Under the pieces are notes generated by a model that had not been told where the DNA came from, ran no database searches, and saw only the letters and a list, made by a program, of their open reading frames with translations. A DNA stretch of 9,657 bases. Source: Hyphomicrobiales bacterium. Its GTDB lineage: Bacteria; Pseudomonadota; Alphaproteobacteria; Rhizobiales; Xanthobacteraceae. The translations under genes and the position numbers were made by a program. How positions within the stretch are numbered: position 1 is the stretch's first letter; every line of letters begins with the position of its first letter. Shown piece by piece: positions 6,866 to 9,657 of this stretch. The stretch spans positions 1-9,657 of the forward strand of contig JACQDO010000065.1 of assembly GCA_016201085.1 (NCBI GenBank), given 5' to 3'.

Positions 6866-7696
6866 TTAGACGGGTGGCAGCGATAGCAGCCGCCGGGCTT
6901 CGGCCGGGTTCGCTGGACGGCGGCCATAGCTCCGGCACAGTTCGGCAACCCGGGCGACGAGTTCAGCATTGGAAGCGGCAAGCCGCCGCTCATCCCAGCG
7001 GATATTGTCTTCAAGCCCGGTGCGGCAGTGGCCGCCGCAGGAGAGCGCCCAGTGGTTGACCTCGAGCTGATGCCGGCCGATGCCGGCCGCCGTCCAGGTG
7101 GCCTCGGGCGCCAGCCTGGTGATCTCGTCGACCATGAAGTCGAAGGCCTGGCGCACCGCCGGCATGGCATTCTTGACGCCGAACACGAACTGCACATGCA
7201 ACGGCTTCTTCAGCAGGCCTTCGTCGGCCAGGCGCAGCGCCTGGTAGAGCATCGACAGATCGAACACCTCGATCTCGGGCTTGACCTGGTGGGCCAGCAT
7301 CTTTTTCGCCAGATCGCGGATGAGGTCGGGGTGGTTTTCATAAATGATGGTCGGAAAATTGCACGAGCCGGTCGACAGCGAGGCCATGTCGCAGCCGAGA
7401 TGCAGCATGCCGCCGCGCTCCGCGCCCTTGCCGGAACGGCCACCAGTCGAAAACTGCACGATCATGCCCAGACAATGGCGGCGCAGGCCCTCAAGTAGCC
7501 TGGCGAAACGCTCGGGGTCCGAGGTTGGCGTCTGGTCGTCCTTGCGCACATGGACATGGGCGAGCGAAGCCCCCGCCTCGAAGGCGGCATGGGACGATTC
7601 AACTTGTTCGGCCACGCTGATCGGTACCGCCGGATTGTGCTCCTTGCGCGGCACCGAGCCGGTGCTGGCGACTGTGATGATGCACGGCGTGGTCAT
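6866..7696 (-). CDS. Beta-keto acid cleavage enzyme (BKACE, DUF849; 3-keto-5-aminohexanoate cleavage-like)
   Basis: The product is a 276-aa TIM-barrel enzyme. By family it condenses a beta-keto acid with acetyl-CoA and cleaves it to acetoacetate and a new CoA ester. The metal and active-site signature is readable: HVHVR (His47, His49), QFSTGG (Ser83), IEVFD (141-146 region) and CRTGLEDN with Arg225, Glu229 and Asp230. These align with zinc ligands and catalytic residues known for Kce of the lysine-fermentation pathway. The length is near the lower end of the family. The ATG at 7696 begins the conserved CIITVA strand; a longer frame to 8053 only reads antiparallel through the lactonase gene. 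The start overlaps the lactonase stop as ATGA, so expression is coupled. It is the last gene of the operon. Substrate specificity within BKACE (amino-keto acids, dehydrocarnitine, others) cannot be decided from sequence alone. Confidence 0.93.
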   Translation of the reverse strand: MTTPCIITVASTGSVPRKEHNPAVPISVAEQVESSHAAFEAGASLAHVHVRKDDQTPTSDPERFARLLEGLRRHCLGMIVQFSTGGRSGKGAERGGMLHLGCDMASLSTGSCNFPTIIYENHPDLIRDLAKKMLAHQVKPEIEVFDLSMLYQALRLADEGLLKKPLHVQFVFGVKNAMPAVRQAFDFMVDEITRLAPEATWTAAGIGRHQLEVNHWALSCGGHCRTGLEDNIRWDERRLAASNAELVARVAELCRSYGRRPANPAEARRLLSLPPV

Positions 7697-8580
7697 GCGG
7701 CATCCGGCGAGGGGGTGAGTGTCGGGATACGGTACAGCGATGTCGAGGCCGTGAGGAAAATGCTGCGATAGCCGGGTCCACCCCAATTGAAATTGGCCAC
7801 GATCTCCGGCGTGTGGATCACGCCGAGCGAATGTCCGTTGGCATCGAAGACGTGCAAGCCGCCCGGCCCGCAGCAATAGACATTGTCGTCCCGGTCGATC
7901 TTCAATCCATCCGGCAGACCCTGGCCGTCGCCCTTTACCTCGGCCCACACCTCGCCGCCGGCAAGGCCGCCATCGGCGCCGATAGCGAAGACGCGGATGT
8001 GGCCGCGCATCGTGTCGTTGACGAACAACCGCCGCCCATCGCGCGAAAAGCACAACCCGTTGGGCTGGTCGAAATCGGCGACGAGAAGCCGGAGGCCGGA
8101 GCCATCCGCCTCGACCCGATAGACGCCGCGAAAATCGAGCTGCGGCGCGCGCTTCACTCCGTAATACTCCATGCGCCCGAAAGTCGGGTCGGTGAAATAG
8201 ATGCCGCCGTCGGCATGGACGACGATGTCGTTAGGACTGTTGAGTTCGCGGCCTTGGTAATGCGAGGCGATGACGGTGATGCCGCCGTCGGCCGCGGTGC
8301 GCGTCACCCGGCTGGTGGCATGCTCGCAGGTGAGCATGCGGCCCTGCCGGTCCCAGCAATTGCCGTTCGCCATGTTGCAGGGCTTGCGGAAGGTGGCGAT
8401 GCCGCCCGTCTCGCTCCAACGCCGCATGTGGTCGCCCGGCATGTCGCTGAAGATCAGAAACTGTCCCGTCTCGTTCCAGATGGGGCCTTCGGTAAAATCG
8501 AAGCCGGTGGCGAGCCGTTCGATCCGAATATCGGCGCCGACAATGGCGGTCAGGCGCAGGTCCCTGATCTCGAGGGTCAT
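7693..8580 (-). CDS. SMP-30/gluconolactonase/LRE family lactonase
   Basis: This is a 295-aa six-bladed beta-propeller hydrolase; the family opens sugar and other small lactones using a divalent metal. Diagnostic motifs are FTEGPIW with Glu31, LNSPNDIV with Asn117, QPNGL with Asn174 and GLPDGL with Asp224. These supply the expected Glu/Asn/Asp metal site and substrate asparagine. The YFTDP and FVNDT blades are also typical. No signal peptide is visible, so it is likely cytoplasmic. The ATG at 8580 overlaps the tautomerase stop as ATGA and is preceded by GGGGAG close to the start. The end overlaps the BKACE start in the same way. It probably supplies a hydroxy acid to the same pathway; the lactone is unknown. 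Confidence 0.93.
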   Translation of the reverse strand: MTLEIRDLRLTAIVGADIRIERLATGFDFTEGPIWNETGQFLIFSDMPGDHMRRWSETGGIATFRKPCNMANGNCWDRQGRMLTCEHATSRVTRTAADGGITVIASHYQGRELNSPNDIVVHADGGIYFTDPTFGRMEYYGVKRAPQLDFRGVYRVEADGSGLRLLVADFDQPNGLCFSRDGRRLFVNDTMRGHIRVFAIGADGGLAGGEVWAEVKGDGQGLPDGLKIDRDDNVYCCGPGGLHVFDANGHSLGVIHTPEIVANFNWGGPGYRSIFLTASTSLYRIPTLTPSPDAA

Positions 8581-8786
8581 TTGCCTCCCCGCAGCGTCTC
8601 GACGCTGGTGGCACCCACGTACCAGTCGTGGGCGACAACTTCCTCAAAAACCACCCAGACGTCGTTTTCACCGACGCCGGTGGCATTGCGGATCGCCTGA
8701 CTCACCGCCTTGGCAATGGCCGCCTTCTTGCCCACTGGATCGGCGGCAATCACTTCCTTGACGATTCGGATATTGCAGAATGGCAT
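8577..8786 (-). CDS. 4-oxalocrotonate tautomerase family protein
   Basis: This 69-aa protein belongs to the small tautomerase superfamily, which forms oligomers and uses an N-terminal proline as general base after removal of Met. It starts MPFCNIRIV, so Pro2 becomes the catalytic Pro1. The beta-alpha-beta layout is clear: strand 2-9, helix ~18-34, strand ~42-50 (VWVVFEEV), then the DWYVG turn. By manual alignment with 4-oxalocrotonate tautomerase, the equivalents of Arg11 and Arg39 appear not to be arginine (Val and Trp respectively), so substrate and reaction may differ from classical 4-OT. The ATG at 8786 has GGGAGG about 8 nt upstream. An upstream in-frame extension lacks support. First gene of the tautomerase-lactonase-BKACE operon. 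Confidence 0.9.
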   Translation of the reverse strand: MPFCNIRIVKEVIAADPVGKKAAIAKAVSQAIRNATGVGENDVWVVFEEVVAHDWYVGATSVETLRGGK

Positions 8787-8913
8787 GTCGAATTCCTCCC
8801 GCTTGCCCCGTGACTGCCGCCCCGGGGAGGAGCGCAGGCTATTGCACCAGTTTAATGCGGTCGAGGGCTTCGAATGCCGCAACAGGCCGTCGGGCAGCCC
8901 GGCCAGCACCACC

Positions 8914-9657
8914 CTATATGCCGCGCCGGCCGGAAGAAAACCGCCAGTCGGGACGGACAGCGTGGATCAGCATCATCTCGGCGATGTTCTCGCGGGTGAG
9001 AAGGCCCACGAGCCTTCCCCCTGAATCGACCACGATCTGGGCCTTGAGACCCTCGCGGTTCATCGCCGCCATGGCCTCCTCGAGGGGTTGAGTGTCGCGC
9101 ACCGGCTCGGCCACGCGCATCACCTGGGCCACCGGCGTTTCTGGCCCGTCTTGGCGCAGCGTCGCAAGAAGGTCCTCGCGGTCGAGGAGGCCGACCGGGC
9201 GCCCTTCCTCGTCGACCACCGGAAAGTCGCGCTGCGGACTGGCCAACAGCGCCGTCACCGCATCGGCCAGGGAGGCAGAGCGCGGCAGGCTGGCGACCTT
9301 CGCCTCCATGCCGGCCGCCACCTTGAGGTCATGGGCGAACCAACGGAAGTCGCTGGCCTGCTGCTCCGAGGCGGCGGCGATATAGATGAACAGGCCGATG
9401 AAGATGAGAAAGGGATTGTAGAACAGTCCCAAGACCACGAAGACCACGGCGAAAGCCTGACCGATGCGGGCGGCAATGCGGGTGGCTTGCGGCAATCCTA
9501 GTGCCATGGCGAGAAGGGCCCGCAGCACGCGGCCGCCGTCCATGGGAAAGGCCGGCACCAGATTGAACAGCACCAGCGCGGCATTTGTGTAGGCAAGCCG
9601 CTCGACAAGCGAAGCTCTTTCGAAATCGAGGCTCCACAGCGCACCCGGACCGGCGCG
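8914..9657 (-). CDS. Site-2 protease (M50) family protein with paired CBS domains, partial
   Basis: The frame is open to the window edge, so the N-terminus (with the expected HExxH zinc motif) is missing; 247 residues are visible. Counting from the edge, LVPAFPMDGGR (33-43) is the third conserved M50 motif, with Asp40 as the likely zinc ligand. A hydrophobic region (~64-98) contains one or two membrane segments. A CBS pair follows: DFPVVDEEGRPVGLLDRED (~142-160) and AQIVVDSGGRLVGLLTREN (~204-222). Family members are intramembrane proteases, with CBS domains sensing adenosine nucleotides or energy state. An internal GTG at 9573 should not be taken as the start. It ends 127 bp before the tautomerase gene on the same strand, so co-transcription is possible but not shown. 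Confidence 0.92.
   Translation of the reverse strand, partial: RAGPGALWSLDFERASLVERLAYTNAALVLFNLVPAFPMDGGRVLRALLAMALGLPQATRIAARIGQAFAVVFVVLGLFYNPFLIFIGLFIYIAAASEQQASDFRWFAHDLKVAAGMEAKVASLPRSASLADAVTALLASPQRDFPVVDEEGRPVGLLDREDLLATLRQDGPETPVAQVMRVAEPVRDTQPLEEAMAAMNREGLKAQIVVDSGGRLVGLLTRENIAEMMLIHAVRPDWRFSSGRRGI

Noticed and set aside
7069..7089. Local duplication of GATGCCGGCC
   Set aside because: It falls within the conserved BKACE coding sequence and is explained by codon usage; it is not an independent element.
7697..8053. N-terminal extension of the BKACE frame to 8053
   Set aside because: This part is out of frame within the lactonase gene, and its translation has no BKACE features. The conserved start is at 7696 in an ATGA overlap.

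Overview
The window reads as a chromosomal segment of a GC-rich alphaproteobacterium. The order Hyphomicrobiales (Rhizobiales) is the best guess, from the 5S and 23S sequence style, heptamer repeats in the rRNA spacer and the gene content. This placement is inference; no database search was possible.

Region 1 (1-1277, + strand) is the distal end of an rRNA operon. It holds the last ~950 nt of 23S rRNA, a spacer with a repeat-built hairpin, a complete 5S rRNA flanked by a perfect 10-bp stem, and a hairpin shared with the convergent operon. No tRNA gene is visible between 23S and 5S or after 5S.

Region 2 (1308-4609, - strand) is a tight four-gene operon. Transcription order is ABC ATPase (NosF-like), two visibly paralogous six-helix ABC-2 permeases, and a secreted protein with thrombospondin type 3-like calcium-binding repeats and an unrecognised C-terminal domain. 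It looks like a complete heterodimeric exporter plus a dedicated periplasmic partner. The substrate is unknown, and no nos genes are present in the window. A plausible promoter lies upstream of the ATPase.

Region 3 (4827-8786) is a metabolic neighbourhood. A SnoaL/NTF2-like protein (-) is divergent from a family I-type acyl-CoA:acetate CoA-transferase/acetyl-CoA hydrolase (+). The CoA-transferase converges, with a 2-nt gap, on a three-gene - strand operon: 4-oxalocrotonate-type tautomerase, SMP-30/gluconolactonase, and a beta-keto acid cleavage enzyme (BKACE, DUF849). The last three are joined by two ATGA stop/start overlaps. The chemistry fits together. A lactonase and a tautomerase could prepare a beta-keto acid, BKACE would cleave it with acetyl-CoA to acetoacetate plus a new acyl-CoA, and the CoA-transferase could move CoA from that acyl-CoA to acetate, regenerating acetyl-CoA. 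The substrate cannot be read from the sequence.

Region 4 (8914-9657, - strand) is the C-terminal two thirds of a site-2 protease (M50) with a CBS-domain pair. Its N-terminus lies beyond the window edge.
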